From contig WRFH01000007.1 in the NCBI GenBank assembly GCA_009778915.1, forward strand, positions 1 through 64,000: DNA of 64,000 nt. The letters are read 5' to 3'. How positions within the stretch are numbered: position 1 is the first letter of the stretch; every line of letters begins with the position of its first letter. The notes under the pieces were generated by a model. The model was not told the origin of the DNA and did no database searches. It saw only the letters and a program-made list of their open reading frames with translations. The stretch comes from Elusimicrobiota bacterium (GTDB lineage: Bacteria; Elusimicrobiota; Elusimicrobia; Elusimicrobiales; Elusimicrobiaceae). Both the position numbers and the translations under genes were made by a program. Shown here piece by piece: positions 1-9,224 of this stretch.

Positions 1-3000
1 AAATGTCCCCAAATATCCCGAACTGTCCCCGTTGATGAGTAATTCGCCCGCGCCAGGTTTGTCTATCACCGCCGACACTGTGCCAGCTATGCCGTCTCCT
101 ATAATAATGTTATTCGCTCCATCTATATTTATTGTGCCATCATCATTATATATATCATTCGAACCATTGCTGTCACTATTGTTCGAAAAACTTATGTCCC
201 CTGTAGTACTATCCAACGTTACCGTGCCACTGTTGTAGATTGCTCCGCCTAAACCTGTCGTAGCCTGGTTGTTCATAAAGGTCGTGCCGCCGTTGATGAC
301 TGTGGCAGCGGGGCCCGCGCCGGCATAGTAGTCATTATAGATGGCGCCGCCGCTGCCGCTCGCCGTGTTGCCGTCGAAAGAAGAATTGCTGCCGACGGAG
401 ACATAGCCGTCAAAGTTGATGATGGCGCCGCCGCTGGTGCCTGAGTTGCCGATGAACTGAGCATTATCGCCGACGGTCACCGTGCCGCCGGTTGAATCGT
501 TCCAGTTATAGATGGCGCCGCCGCTTTTGGTTGCAGAGTTCCCTTTAAATAAGCTGCCATTGCCGATTGTTATATCCTCGCCCTCCGCGTAAATAGCGCC
601 GCCGCTCCCGCTGGCGCCGTTAGCCTGGTTGCCTTGAAACACCACGTTGTCGCCAATGTCCACTGCGCCGCCGTTAGTGTAGATGCCGCCGCCGGCCACC
701 GCGGCCGTATTATCGATAAACTGAACCCCGTCGCCAATCTGGAGAGGCCCGTGATTATTATAGATTGCTCCTCCGCTCGCGCCCGCCGTGTTAGTATCAA
801 ACGTTGTGTTTGTGATTGTCAGCGATCCCGCGCCGTTGGTCTTGCTTATCGCGCCGCCGCTCCCCGTAGCCGAATTGTTTTGGATAATCAGATTGTCCAA
901 GACGGCCGTCGCGCCGGCATTGCTCATCTGCAACACGGAACCTGCCCCTGAGGTCTGCGCGTCTTCCACCGTCATGTTTGTCAGCGAAAAGTTCGTCACA
1001 TTGACCAGGTTGAAGAAGGAGCCGTTCTCACCCGTAGGTATTCCCGTTGTATTCACCAGGGCGCCGGAGAGGATGCTGTGCGTCGGATCGGTGTCGTAGC
1101 CTTGCACGGCGAAGTCGCCAGCTGCCGTCGGGCTCAAGCTTTGGCCGATATTGTAATAGGTGGGATAGCCCTGATAAAATGAAAAGTTAAATCCCCTGCT
1201 GCCCGACTGGGCGTTCATGATATACAGAGAGTTCTCGTCCGACGCCTGCAGCACGGTCAGGTCCAACCCCGTCTGAGCCGCGTCCACCGTCGCCAGATAT
1301 TCATAGGCCGTCGTGGAGATATACGTCGTCTGCCCCGCGTTAAACTGAATGCCGTTCAAAACATTAGCGATGTGGTTCGTACCGAAGAGACCGTCGTCGG
1401 CGTCATCCAGTATCCTGATGGGGCCCAGCGCCAGAAGGCTTCCGCCGCTGCCGTTATTGACTACCAGTTTATCGGACGTAAACGTTTCCGTGCTGCCCAC
1501 TACATCCGCGTTCACGTCGAAAGACAGCGAAGAGTTAGTAGCCGTCAGATTGTCGAACGTCATCGTGCGCAGCGCCGGCACCGGCGTGGTCAAATCTATC
1601 ACGGAGTTGTTGAACGTATATTTCGTCGTCCCGGTGTAGTCCGTCGAGGCGAACGTCACGTCCGAATTGTTGAACGCAACGGTATTCGCGTTACCGTTGT
1701 CTATCGCCGCTACTAAATTATACGCCGCCTGCGTTAACGACGTGTCCGCGCCGAAATTCATTGCCGCGCCGGACGCTCCCGACGCAAAATTTATTGTACT
1801 GCCCGCCGCGCCGATATCCGTCGACGCCGCGGTCGTGTCATAATTATTAAGCACGCCGTTATCGCCCAAAGTGACATTGTAATAAAGACCGTTTGCCGTC
1901 GTTATATTGAGCGCGCTGTCAGATATGTTATTTGCGCCGCCGAACATTTTGCCGTCGACGGTAACGTCGGTTTCGCCCGCCGTCTGATTATAAGTGCCGA
2001 GATAGCCTGATTCGTCGGCCAAAATATTGAGCGTGCCCGTTCCGGATTTATTTATACTCGTCGTTGAGGTACCGGTTATTTGGGAAGCGTCCGCCAGAGT
2101 TATATCTGAGTTAGTGGTAATATCCAAAGCCGCCGTGTCGGAAAGCGCTATGCTGCTGCCGGCCGTGAAGGAAGAACCGCCGGCCAGCGTCATCACGCCT
2201 ACGCCGCTGATATCGTGGGCGCCGCCGAAAGTGGGAGCGGTAAAAATTGAGTTCCCAGCCGACTGCTCGTACGTGCCGTCAAAAGCCGAGTTGTCGCCGG
2301 TGACGTATAAAGTGCCCGTACCCGTCTTGTTGATGACGCCGCCCGCGCCGCTTAAATCATTCACAAGCCCCGCGCCGAACGTCAAGTCGCCGCTCGTCGA
2401 CAGCAGCAGCGTGCCGGCCGCGCCGATGTTGAACGTGCTGCCCGGCGTGATGCCGGACCCGTCGGCCAGTTCGATATCGCCGCCGGAAATATTGTTCGTC
2501 CCGCCGAAGAAAGCCGCCTTCGCTATCGTCTGTCCGCCGTCGTTATTAAACACGCCCGTGTAGCCCGAGCTGTTGCCGTTGATTTGAAACACTCCCGCGT
2601 TGCTCTTATTTATCGCGCCGTTGCCAGTGATGCCGTCGCCGATAATAACGTTATTGGCCGTGCCGTCCACGTTGACGACGCCGGAGGTAGTATCCATATA
2701 AATATCGTTGCCCGCGGCGGCGCTGTTGCCGCTGAAAGTAATGTCGTCTGCGGAAGAATCGAGATTAAGCGTGCCGTAGGTGTAAATCGCGCCGCCCAAA
2801 TAGGAGGCCGTGTTATTCGTAAAGCTTGTCCCGCCCAAAATGTTCAGCGTGCCGCCGTTGTTGGACATTGCTCCGGCGATATAACTTGATGAATTGGAAT
2901 CCACGGAAGTATTGGAGAACGTCGCCGTGCTGCCCGACGGATTGAACAGCACGCCGCCGTAACTGGCCGCGCTGTTGTCATTAATGGTTGCTCCGTCAAC

Positions 3001-6000
3001 GCTTAATGTACCGCCGTTGTTGTAAAAAACTCCGCCGTACGCGCCCGCCGTGTTTGACGCGAATGTGCCGCCGCTTATATTTGCCGAACCTGCCTGATTG
3101 GAGAAAAACCCGCCCATGGAGGCAGAGTTGCCGGAGGCGTTTGTGTCCGTCATAGTTAAATTCGCCGCCGCGCCGTAGTTATCAATCGCGCCGCCGTAAG
3201 AGGCCAGATTGTTTGTGAAATCTGAGCCGCTTATATTTAATTCCCCGTAGTTGTTTATGGCCCCGCCGGTGCCGCTTACCGACGTGACGGTGACTGCTCC
3301 TGTTCCAGTGTCGATGGTATAGTTGCCGGCGACGTTGTTATTAAACGTACTGTTGGTTATGGTGGCCGACACGCCGACTTGGTCGAAAGCGCCGCCCTCG
3401 GGAGAAACGTTGGACTCAAAATCTGAAGAATCCACCGTCACAGTGCCCTGGTTATAAATCGCGCCGCCGCGCTGCGCGGCGGTATTGGACGTAAAAGTTG
3501 AACCCGTGACATCGGTAACGCCTGAAGAAGTGCTGTCATATATCGCGCCGCCGAACGCTCCGCTGTCGTTATTGTCAAAAGAAGCGTTGGTCACAGTCGT
3601 CTGTCCGCCGTTGAAAATCGCGCCGCCGCCGTAACCCGTCGTGTTGCCGCTGAACGACGTCGTCGTGCCCGCGCTGCCGATGTTTGCCACGCCGGCCGCG
3701 TCATTGAATATGGCCCCTCCGCCGCCGCCGTTGGCGCTCGTCGACACGTTATCCGCAAAAGAAACATCGCCGCTCGTCATATCAAGCGAACCGTTATTAT
3801 AAATGCCGCCGCCGCTGACGGCGGTATTAGCGTCAAACGTGCCGCCGCCGGTCGTTGTCCCGGTATTGTAAACCGCGCCGCCGTTTCCTGTCGCAGCAGT
3901 ATTGCCGGTAAAGGAAACTCCGTCGAGTGACAGCGACGTAATATTGACAATCGCGCCGCCGTAATTTGCCGCCGTGTTTTCGTCGAAAGAAGCGCCGCTT
4001 CCAATCGTCAGGTCGCCGGCGCCGTAATTATAAATAGCTCCGCCGGCGTTTGCGGCCGTATTTTTGGTAAACGTCGTCGCGCCGCTGATAGTTATCGTCC
4101 CGCTGTTTTCTATTGCCCCGCTGGTGGTGGCTGACTTATTGCCTGTAAACGAACTGCCGTCTATCGTCATCGTTCCGGCCGTCTGCAAAATCGCGCCCGC
4201 GTAACCCCCGGAGTTGTCAATAAACTGGCTGCCGCTGATATTTACAATCCCGCCGCCCCCGCTGGAAATCGCGCCGCCGGCGGCTGAGGCTTGCAAACCG
4301 GTAAATATATTGTCCGTAACGGTCAGGTTTGCGGATGGGCCGGAATTGTCGACGGCCCCGCCTACCTGTGCATTTATTATGTTCAATGTATTTTCAAACA
4401 CATTGCCGGAATTTAGAGTCAGCGTTCCCAAATTCTCTATCGCTCCGCCGGCTCCGCTGCTGCCTACTTTATTTGAGTCAAAGTCGGTATCGGATATTGC
4501 CGCCGTACCGGCGGCGTTGTTGTAAATCGCGCCGCCGCTGATTGCAGTTGAATTCTCGCTGAAAGTCGCTTTGCCTATTGTCAAACTGTTGGCGTTGAAA
4601 ATAGCGCCGGCATACGTGGCGGACGTATTGCCGGAAAATGTCGTGCCTGTGTCCGCCGCGCCGGTGTCTATGTTCAATATCCCGGTATTTTCGATTGCTC
4701 CGCTCGTGCTGGCGGCGGCTGTATTATTGTCAAACTCGCTGTTTGATATATTCATCGTGCCGGAAACGTTGTTTATGGCGCCTGCGTAACCCGCGGAGTT
4801 ATCAAGAAATTTGGTGCTGTCAATATTGTTCGTCCCGCCGCCGGAATAAATCGCCCCGCCGTTACTGCCGGCAGTATTGGAATCAAAAGTAGAGCCGGAC
4901 ATTGACAAGCCGCCGGTGTTATAAATCGCACCGCCGTATGTAGAAGCTTTCATCTCTGTGAAGGTGTTGTCAGTAATAGTCAATTGCGCCGAAGTTCCGG
5001 TCGCAATCGCGCCGCCATTCACGGCGTTTATGACTTCGTCCGTATTTTGAAATACATTGCCGGCATTCAGAATCAATACGCCGCTGTCCGCAAAAATCGC
5101 TCCGCCGTTGCCGTAGTTGCCGCCGCTGCCGCTGGCTTGATTGGAATCAAAAGTAGAGCCGGAAACGATGACAGTACCTGACATATAATTGTTAATCGCC
5201 CCGCCGTTATTGACAACCGTATTGTCATAAAATGTTGAATCGGAGACGGTAACCGTACCGGATTGATTGAAAATCGCTCCGCCGCCGTTGCTGGTATTCA
5301 ACCCTTCAAAGTCATTGTTTGTGATGACGACGGAAGCAGAAGCTCCCACATTGGCAATGGCCCCGCCAAGGTTGGCATTTACCGCGCCGGCCGTGTTTAA
5401 GAACGTATTGCCAGAATTCAGTACTAAAGTGCCGGTATTGTAAATGGAGCCGCCCCAGCTACCGGCGACGTTGGAATCGAACGTTGCGCCGGAAATGGTG
5501 TTTAAACTGACATTGCTGCTGTCAACGAGGGTGCTGGCGTTATAAATCGCTCCGCCGTATGTAGAAGCTTTCATCCCGGTGAAGGTATTGTTGCCGCCCG
5601 TGATTGTCAATTGCGCCGAAGTTCCCGTCGCAATAGCGCCGCCGTTGTCGGCGTTTACGGCTCCGTCGGTATTTTTAAATGTATTACCGGCATTCAGAGT
5701 CAATACGCCGCTGTCCGTATAAATCGTCCCGCCGTTACGTCCGGCTGTGTTGGAATCAAAAGTAGAGCCGGAAATGATGACCGTGCCTGAAATGTAATTA
5801 TTAATCGCTCCGCCGTTATTAATGACCGTATTGGCATAGAACATCGAATCGGAGATTGTGGCCGTGCCGGATTGATTAAAAATCGCTCCGCCGCCGTTAT
5901 TGGTATTCAACCCTTCAAAATCATTGTTTGTGATGACGACGGAAGCGGAAGCTCCCACATTGGCAATAGCCCCGCCAAGTCCGGTACTTACGACGCCTGC

Positions 6001-7461
6001 CGTATTTGTGAACTTATTGCCGGAATTCAGAATTAAAGTGCCGCTATTATAAATTGCGCCGCCAGTGTCGGTTGTGGCACCGTTACCGGCCGTATTAGAA
6101 TCAAACGTCGTGCCGGCTATCGTCGCGGTGCCGGCGTTGTAAATGGCGCCGCCCTGCAACGCCGTGTTGTTGCTGAACGAGCTGCCCGCAGAGACGTTCA
6201 GCGTCCCCGCTTGGTTGTAAATCGCGCCGCCGTTGTTAGCGGCCGTGTTGTTCGTGAACGCCGCCGCGCTGAGGATATCTATCGAACCCGCGTAATTCTC
6301 TATCGCGCCTCCGTTACCGCTTCCGCCGGTGCCGACTACAACATTATTCTGGTCAAACGTCGCCGTGCCGCCGGCCTCGCCCAAAGTAATCGCGGAGCCG
6401 TTATTGTAGATTACCCCGCCCTCGCCCGCGGTATTGCCCGTCGCGGAGATATTATTAAAAATAATATCCGTGGGCTGGGACGTAACAAGACCTATCACGC
6501 CGCCGGCGCCGCCGGCCGTGTTTCCGTTCATAGTCAAGGTCCCGCCGCTCATGGAGAGCCCTGAGGAGGAAATATAGAACGCGCCGCCGTTGGCTTCAGC
6601 CGTATTGTTAAGAAAAGACACGTCTCCCGCGCCTGTTATCGTCAGGGAACCGCCGTCTTCATACATGACGCCGCCGTGGGCGGTCACGTTGTTGCCGGAA
6701 AATGTCAAAAGCCCGCCATTCTCTATCGTCATCACGGAGTCGTTGTAAATGACGCCGCCGTATCCCGCGGAGTTGCCGCTGAATGTAATGCTGTTTGTTC
6801 CGGCAATATCGATACTGCCGCCGACCATATTGGCGATGGCGCCGCCGAACCACGTCGAGCTGTTGTTGCTGAATGTGATGTCGGCTCCGCTCACGTTGGT
6901 AAGACCGTAATTGAAAATTGTGCTGCCGTATACATATCCCCCGGATACCGCGTTATTGTCAAACGTAACAGAAGCGCCGTCACCGCCGATATTAGCCTGT
7001 CCGTAGTAGTTGGACAGAACGCTGCCGCTGCCGATGAGATTTGTGTTTTTAAACGTGACGGAACCCGCGATGTTCAGCATATAGCCGGAGTCGTAGACGG
7101 CAGTGGGATTATAGATGAAAAACATGTGGTCGGTCTGTCCGGCGGCCGCGTCAAACGTCAGGGGATTGCCGCTTTGCGTCTGCAGAGTAATATTTGAGGG
7201 GGAGCTGATTGTAGCGGCCGTGTCCGTCGGCTGCATGGCAAGATAATCGTCCAAAGGTATTGTCGCGGTTGTGCCGGCGGCGGAAATTATAGCCGTTCGA
7301 AGGTCCGTAAAATTAGCCGCCTGCGCGAAGAGGGGAGAGGGCGAAAGCAAAACGGCTGCCAAGAATAATATATAGATGGTTAAAGCCCGGACGAAAAGGC
7401 GGGTGATTCTCCGGTTTTTCCACACGGCCGCAAACGGCAAATGTTGCCGGCAGTAATTCAT
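1..7461 (-). CDS. Giant Pmp-like / autotransporter-type surface protein (5' part, truncated by window edge)
   Basis: One frame is open from ATG 7461 to base 1 (2487 codons, no stop), so the C-terminus lies outside the window. An AGGA ribosome site precedes the ATG. Residues 1-46 look like a long signal peptide (basic start, hydrophobic core, cleavage near LFAQA). Residues about 130-1610 are a long run of units with GGAI(Y/F)N and FxxN, the paired motifs of chlamydial Pmp repeats. Residues about 1625-1890 resemble autotransporter-associated beta strands (SGTGTLxI ... GTYxQ). Residues about 2180-2410 are a second Pmp-like block, and a second strand motif starts at the edge. Such repeats form extracellular beta-helix passengers used in adhesion. 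A C-terminal barrel is expected but not visible. Some short open frames on the plus strand are mirror images of the repeats. Confidence 0.88.
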   Translation of the reverse strand, partial: MNYCRQHLPFAAVWKNRRITRLFVRALTIYILFLAAVLLSPSPLFAQAANFTDLRTAIISAAGTTATIPLDDYLAMQPTDTAATISSPSNITLQTQSGNPLTFDAAAGQTDHMFFIYNPTAVYDSGYMLNIAGSVTFKNTNLIGSGSVLSNYYGQANIGGDGASVTFDNNAVSGGYVYGSTIFNYGLTNVSGADITFSNNSSTWFGGAIANMVGGSIDIAGTNSITFSGNSAGYGGVIYNDSVMTIENGGLLTFSGNNVTAHGGVMYEDGGSLTITGAGDVSFLNNTAEANGGAFYISSSGLSMSGGTLTMNGNTAGGAGGVIGLVTSQPTDIIFNNISATGNTAGEGGVIYNNGSAITLGEAGGTATFDQNNVVVGTGGSGNGGAIENYAGSIDILSAAAFTNNTAANNGGAIYNQAGTLNVSAGSSFSNNTALQGGAIYNAGTATIAGTTFDSNTAGNGATTDTGGAIYNSGTLILNSGNKFTNTAGVVSTGLGGAIANVGASASVVITNNDFEGLNTNNGGGAIFNQSGTATISDSMFYANTVINNGGAINNYISGTVIISGSTFDSNTAGRNGGTIYTDSGVLTLNAGNTFKNTDGAVNADNGGAIATGTSAQLTITGGNNTFTGMKASTYGGAIYNASTLVDSSNVSLNTISGATFDSNVAGSWGGSIYNTGTLVLNSGNTFLNTAGAVNANLGGAIANVGASASVVITNNDFEGLNTSNGGGAIFNQSGTVTVSDSTFYDNTVVNNGGAINNYMSGTVIVSGSTFDSNQASGSGGNYGNGGAIFADSGVLILNAGNVFQNTDEVINAVNGGAIATGTSAQLTITDNTFTEMKASTYGGAIYNTGGLSMSGSTFDSNTAGSNGGAIYSGGGTNNIDSTKFLDNSAGYAGAINNVSGTMNISNSEFDNNTAAASTSGAIENTGILNIDTGAADTGTTFSGNTSATYAGAIFNANSLTIGKATFSENSTAISGGAIYNNAAGTAAISDTDFDSNKVGSSGAGGAIENLGTLTLNSGNVFENTLNIINAQVGGAVDNSGPSANLTVTDNIFTGLQASAAGGAISSGGGGIVNISGSQFIDNSGGYAGAILQTAGTMTIDGSSFTGNKSATTSGAIENSGTITISGATTFTKNTAANAGGAIYNYGAGDLTIGSGASFDENTAANYGGAIVNITSLSLDGVSFTGNTAATGNGGAVYNTGTTTGGGTFDANTAVSGGGIYNNGSLDMTSGDVSFADNVSTSANGGGGGAIFNDAAGVANIGSAGTTTSFSGNTTGYGGGAIFNGGQTTVTNASFDNNDSGAFGGAIYDSTSSGVTDVTGSTFTSNTAAQRGGAIYNQGTVTVDSSDFESNVSPEGGAFDQVGVSATITNSTFNNNVAGNYTIDTGTGAVTVTSVSGTGGAINNYGELNISGSDFTNNLASYGGAIDNYGAAANLTMTDTNASGNSASMGGFFSNQAGSANISGGTFASNTAGAYGGVFYNNGGTLSVDGATINDNSAASYGGVLFNPSGSTATFSNTSVDSNSSSYIAGAMSNNGGTLNILGGTSFTNNTASYLGGAIYTYGTLNLDSSADDITFSGNSAAAGNDIYMDTTSGVVNVDGTANNVIIGDGITGNGAINKSNAGVFQINGNSSGYTGVFNNDGGQTIAKAAFFGGTNNISGGDIELADGSGITPGSTFNIGAAGTLLLSTSGDLTFGAGLVNDLSGAGGVINKTGTGTLYVTGDNSAFDGTYEQSAGNSIFTAPTFGGAHDISGVGVMTLAGGSSFTAGSSIALSDTAALDITTNSDITLADASQITGTSTTSINKSGTGTLNILADESGYLGTYNQTAGETDVTVDGKMFGGANNISDSALNITTANGLYYNVTLGDNGVLNNYDTTAASTDIGAAGSTINFASGASGAAMNFGADTSLTQAAYNLVAAIDNGNANTVAFNNSDVTFASTDYTGTTKYTFNNSVIDLTTPVPALRTMTFDNLTATNSSLSFDVNADVVGSTETFTSDKLVVNNGSGGSLLALGPIRILDDADDGLFGTNHIANVLNGIQFNAGQTTYISTTAYEYLATVDAAQTGLDLTVLQASDENSLYIMNAQSGSRGFNFSFYQGYPTYYNIGQSLSPTAAGDFAVQGYDTDPTHSILSGALVNTTGIPTGENGSFFNLVNVTNFSLTNMTVEDAQTSGAGSVLQMSNAGATAVLDNLIIQNNSATGSGGAISKTNGAGSLTITNTTFDTNTAGASGGAIYNNHGPLQIGDGVQFIDNTAAVAGGGIYTNGGAVDIGDNVVFQGNQANGASGSGGAIYAEGEDITIGNGSLFKGNSATKSGGAIYNWNDSTGGTVTVGDNAQFIGNSGTSGGAIINFDGYVSVGSNSSFDGNTASGSGGAIYNDYYAGAGPAATVINGGTTFMNNQATTGLGGAIYNSGTVTLDSTTGDISFSNNSDSNGSNDIYNDDGTINIDGANNIIIGDGIAGTVSAVIDKPGAGELLINGDSSGYLGTF
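4931..6050 (-). repeat. Internal tandem duplication of about 610-620 bp in the Pmp-like gene
   Basis: Two consecutive blocks of about 205 codons carry the same order of sub-repeats. A 23-nt stretch at 4931 recurs identically at 5552 (offset 621), and the stretch beginning TGGTATTCAACCC at 5292 recurs at 5901 (offset 609). The two copies encode nearly the same peptides, for example GASASVVITNNDFEGLNT and KASTYGGAIYN. The offset difference comes from small in-frame indels. The other Pmp units in the gene are much more diverged, so this duplication looks recent. Confidence 0.85.
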
Positions 7462-7670
7462 CTTTAAATCCTAAATATATTATTTATTTATAATAATAAT
7501 GCTTTATTAATATAATTAAATAAATAAATTATTTCCACTATTATGTATTTCGCTTTCTATTGTATAACTTCCGTTTAAATGCAGGTAATAATATATTCTA
7601 TTAAAAGTAGATAGCTATTATTAATTAGTTAAAAAATATACTAAAGTCTGTATGCCGCGAAAAAACTTTT

Positions 7671-7676
7671 TATAAT
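7671..7676 (+). promoter_or_regulatory. Candidate -10 box upstream of APC permease
   Basis: TATAAT lies in a 256-bp AT-rich spacer between the divergent Pmp-like gene and the permease. No convincing -35 is visible 16-18 nt upstream. Apart from this and the AGGA site for the minus-strand gene, the spacer holds only A/T-rich sequence with no recognisable gene. Confidence 0.4.
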
Positions 7677-7717
7677 TTCGTCATATTATGTTACAATGTA
7701 CTAATAGGTTAATACAT

Positions 7718-9166
7718 ATGATAAAAAAACTGTTCAGAAGAAAACCGGTTGACCTTATTATAACCGAATCGCTGGAAACGGAAGGCGGGCTTAAACGTTC
7801 TCTTTCTCTGTGGCATTTGACGGCATTGGGCATAGGCGCTATTATCGGCACCGGTATTTTTGTGCTGACCGGCACCGCGGCGGCAAATTACGCCGGGCCG
7901 GCGCTTACCATTTCCTTCATAATCTCCGCCTTCGGCTGCGCTATGGCGGGGCTTTGTTACGCGGAATTCGCGTCGATGCTCCCGGTGGCCGGCAGCGCTT
8001 ACGCTTACAGTTATTCCACGTTGGGCGAATTTATCGCGTGGTTTATCGGATGGAATCTGGTTCTGGAATATTTATTTGCCGCGGGCACGGTCTCCGTCGG
8101 CTGGTCCGGTTACGTGGCCAGTCTTTTTGACGGAATAGGCATGCATATTCCGACGGCGCTTACCGTCGCGCCTTTTATGCACGTGGGCGGGCACTGGGCG
8201 CTCAGCGGCAGCATTGTAAACCTGCCGGCGGTTTTCATCGTCGCCGTTGTCGCCGCCATGCTTATGCGCGGGACAAGGCAGTCCGCCGGCGTAAACAATG
8301 TCATAGTTTTTATAAAAATAATGGTAATCGTTTTGTTTATAGCTTTCGGAATTTCTTATATTAACACGCAAAACTGGGTTCCTTATATACCGCAGAATAC
8401 AGGCTCTTTCGGGCATTTCGGCTGGTCCGGGATTTTGCGCGGAGCGGGCGTCATCTTCTTTGCGTATATCGGTTTTGACGCTGTTTCCACCGTCGCGCAG
8501 GAAGCTAAAAACCCGCAGCGGGACATGCCGCGCGCTATTATGATGTCTCTGGTTATCTGCACCGTTTTATACGTTTTGGTAACCGCCGTCGCGACGGGGA
8601 TTGTCCATTATTCCAAACTTGACGTGTCCGCGCCGATAGCGCTTGCAATAGACACCGCGGGCATTAAATGGCTGAGCCCTCTTATCAAACTGGGCGCCAT
8701 AGCCGGGCTTACCACCGTCGTGCTGGTTATGTCCATGGGGCAGGCGAGGATTTTCTTTGCCATGTCAAAGGACGGCCTGCTGCCGAAGTTTTTTTCTAAG
8801 GTTAACGAGCATAAGGCCCCGGCTAATTCCACTCTTATTACCGGCGTCGCCGCGGCGCTTATCGCCGGTCTGCTGCCCATTAACGTGCTGGGCGAACTTG
8901 TCTCAATAGGCACGCTGGCGGCGTTTGTGATTGTCTGCATTTCAGTCTTAGTCTTACGCAAAACGCACCCCGGCATAAATCGTCCGTTTAAAACGCCGAT
9001 GGTCCCGCTTGTTCCCGTGCTTGGCGCGATTGTCTGCGCCGCGCAGATGCTTGCGCTGCCTGTGGACACGTGGATAAGGCTAGTCGTCTGGACGATTATA
9101 GGTTTTATAATCTATTTTGCTTACAGCAGAAAACACAGCAAGCTGCATGTTGCCGAAAGCAAGTAA
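7718..9166 (+). CDS. APC-superfamily amino-acid permease (CAT/YfnA type)
   Basis: Inner-membrane transporter of about 482 residues with roughly 12 hydrophobic segments. The first helix carries the family motif GIGAIIGTGIF. The C-terminal stretch PGINRPFKTPMVPLVPVLG is typical of the bacterial cationic amino acid transporter branch, so a proton-coupled uptake role for basic or neutral amino acids is likely; the substrate cannot be read from sequence. I chose ATG 7718 (MIKKLFRRK) because it has an AGG about 9 nt upstream; an in-frame ATG at 7688 would add ten residues that do not look like family sequence. It is a single-gene unit followed by a strong terminator. Confidence 0.9.
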   Translation: MIKKLFRRKPVDLIITESLETEGGLKRSLSLWHLTALGIGAIIGTGIFVLTGTAAANYAGPALTISFIISAFGCAMAGLCYAEFASMLPVAGSAYAYSYSTLGEFIAWFIGWNLVLEYLFAAGTVSVGWSGYVASLFDGIGMHIPTALTVAPFMHVGGHWALSGSIVNLPAVFIVAVVAAMLMRGTRQSAGVNNVIVFIKIMVIVLFIAFGISYINTQNWVPYIPQNTGSFGHFGWSGILRGAGVIFFAYIGFDAVSTVAQEAKNPQRDMPRAIMMSLVICTVLYVLVTAVATGIVHYSKLDVSAPIALAIDTAGIKWLSPLIKLGAIAGLTTVVLVMSMGQARIFFAMSKDGLLPKFFSKVNEHKAPANSTLITGVAAALIAGLLPINVLGELVSIGTLAAFVIVCISVLVLRKTHPGINRPFKTPMVPLVPVLGAIVCAAQMLALPVDTWIRLVVWTIIGFIIYFAYSRKHSKLHVAESK

Positions 9167-9180
9167 TATTTCAAAAGTAA

Positions 9181-9211
9181 AAATCCCCGGCGAAAAACCG
9201 GGGATTTTTTT
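9181..9211 (+). terminator. Rho-independent terminator of the APC permease
   Basis: A perfect 10-bp stem (AAATCCCCGG with CCGGGGATTT) has a 7-nt A-rich loop and is followed by a T run. It lies 15 nt after the permease stop. Confidence 0.9.
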
Positions 9212-9212
9212 G

Positions 9213-9218
9213 TACCAT
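9213..9218 (+). promoter_or_regulatory. Candidate -10 of a leaderless ABC-F gene
   Basis: TACCAT ends 6 nt before ATG 9225, directly after the preceding terminator. No Shine-Dalgarno sequence is present. Transcription would start at or next to the A of the ATG. It shares this geometry with five other genes in the window. Confidence 0.4.
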
Positions 9219-9224
9219 TAAACT

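Noticed and set aside
1-7300. CRISPR-like or intergenic DNA repeats (recurring GCCGCCGTTGTTGTAAATCGC-type stretches) and many plus-strand open frames
   Set aside because: The repeats have no constant spacers and are all explained by GGAIYNNGG codons of a single minus-strand frame that stays open for 2487 codons. The plus-strand frames are reflections of that repeat.
7462-7717. Small gene or RNA in the A/T-rich spacer
   Set aside because: No stable hairpin, ribosome site with a plausible frame, or RNA family signature is visible, only A/T-rich promoter-like sequence.
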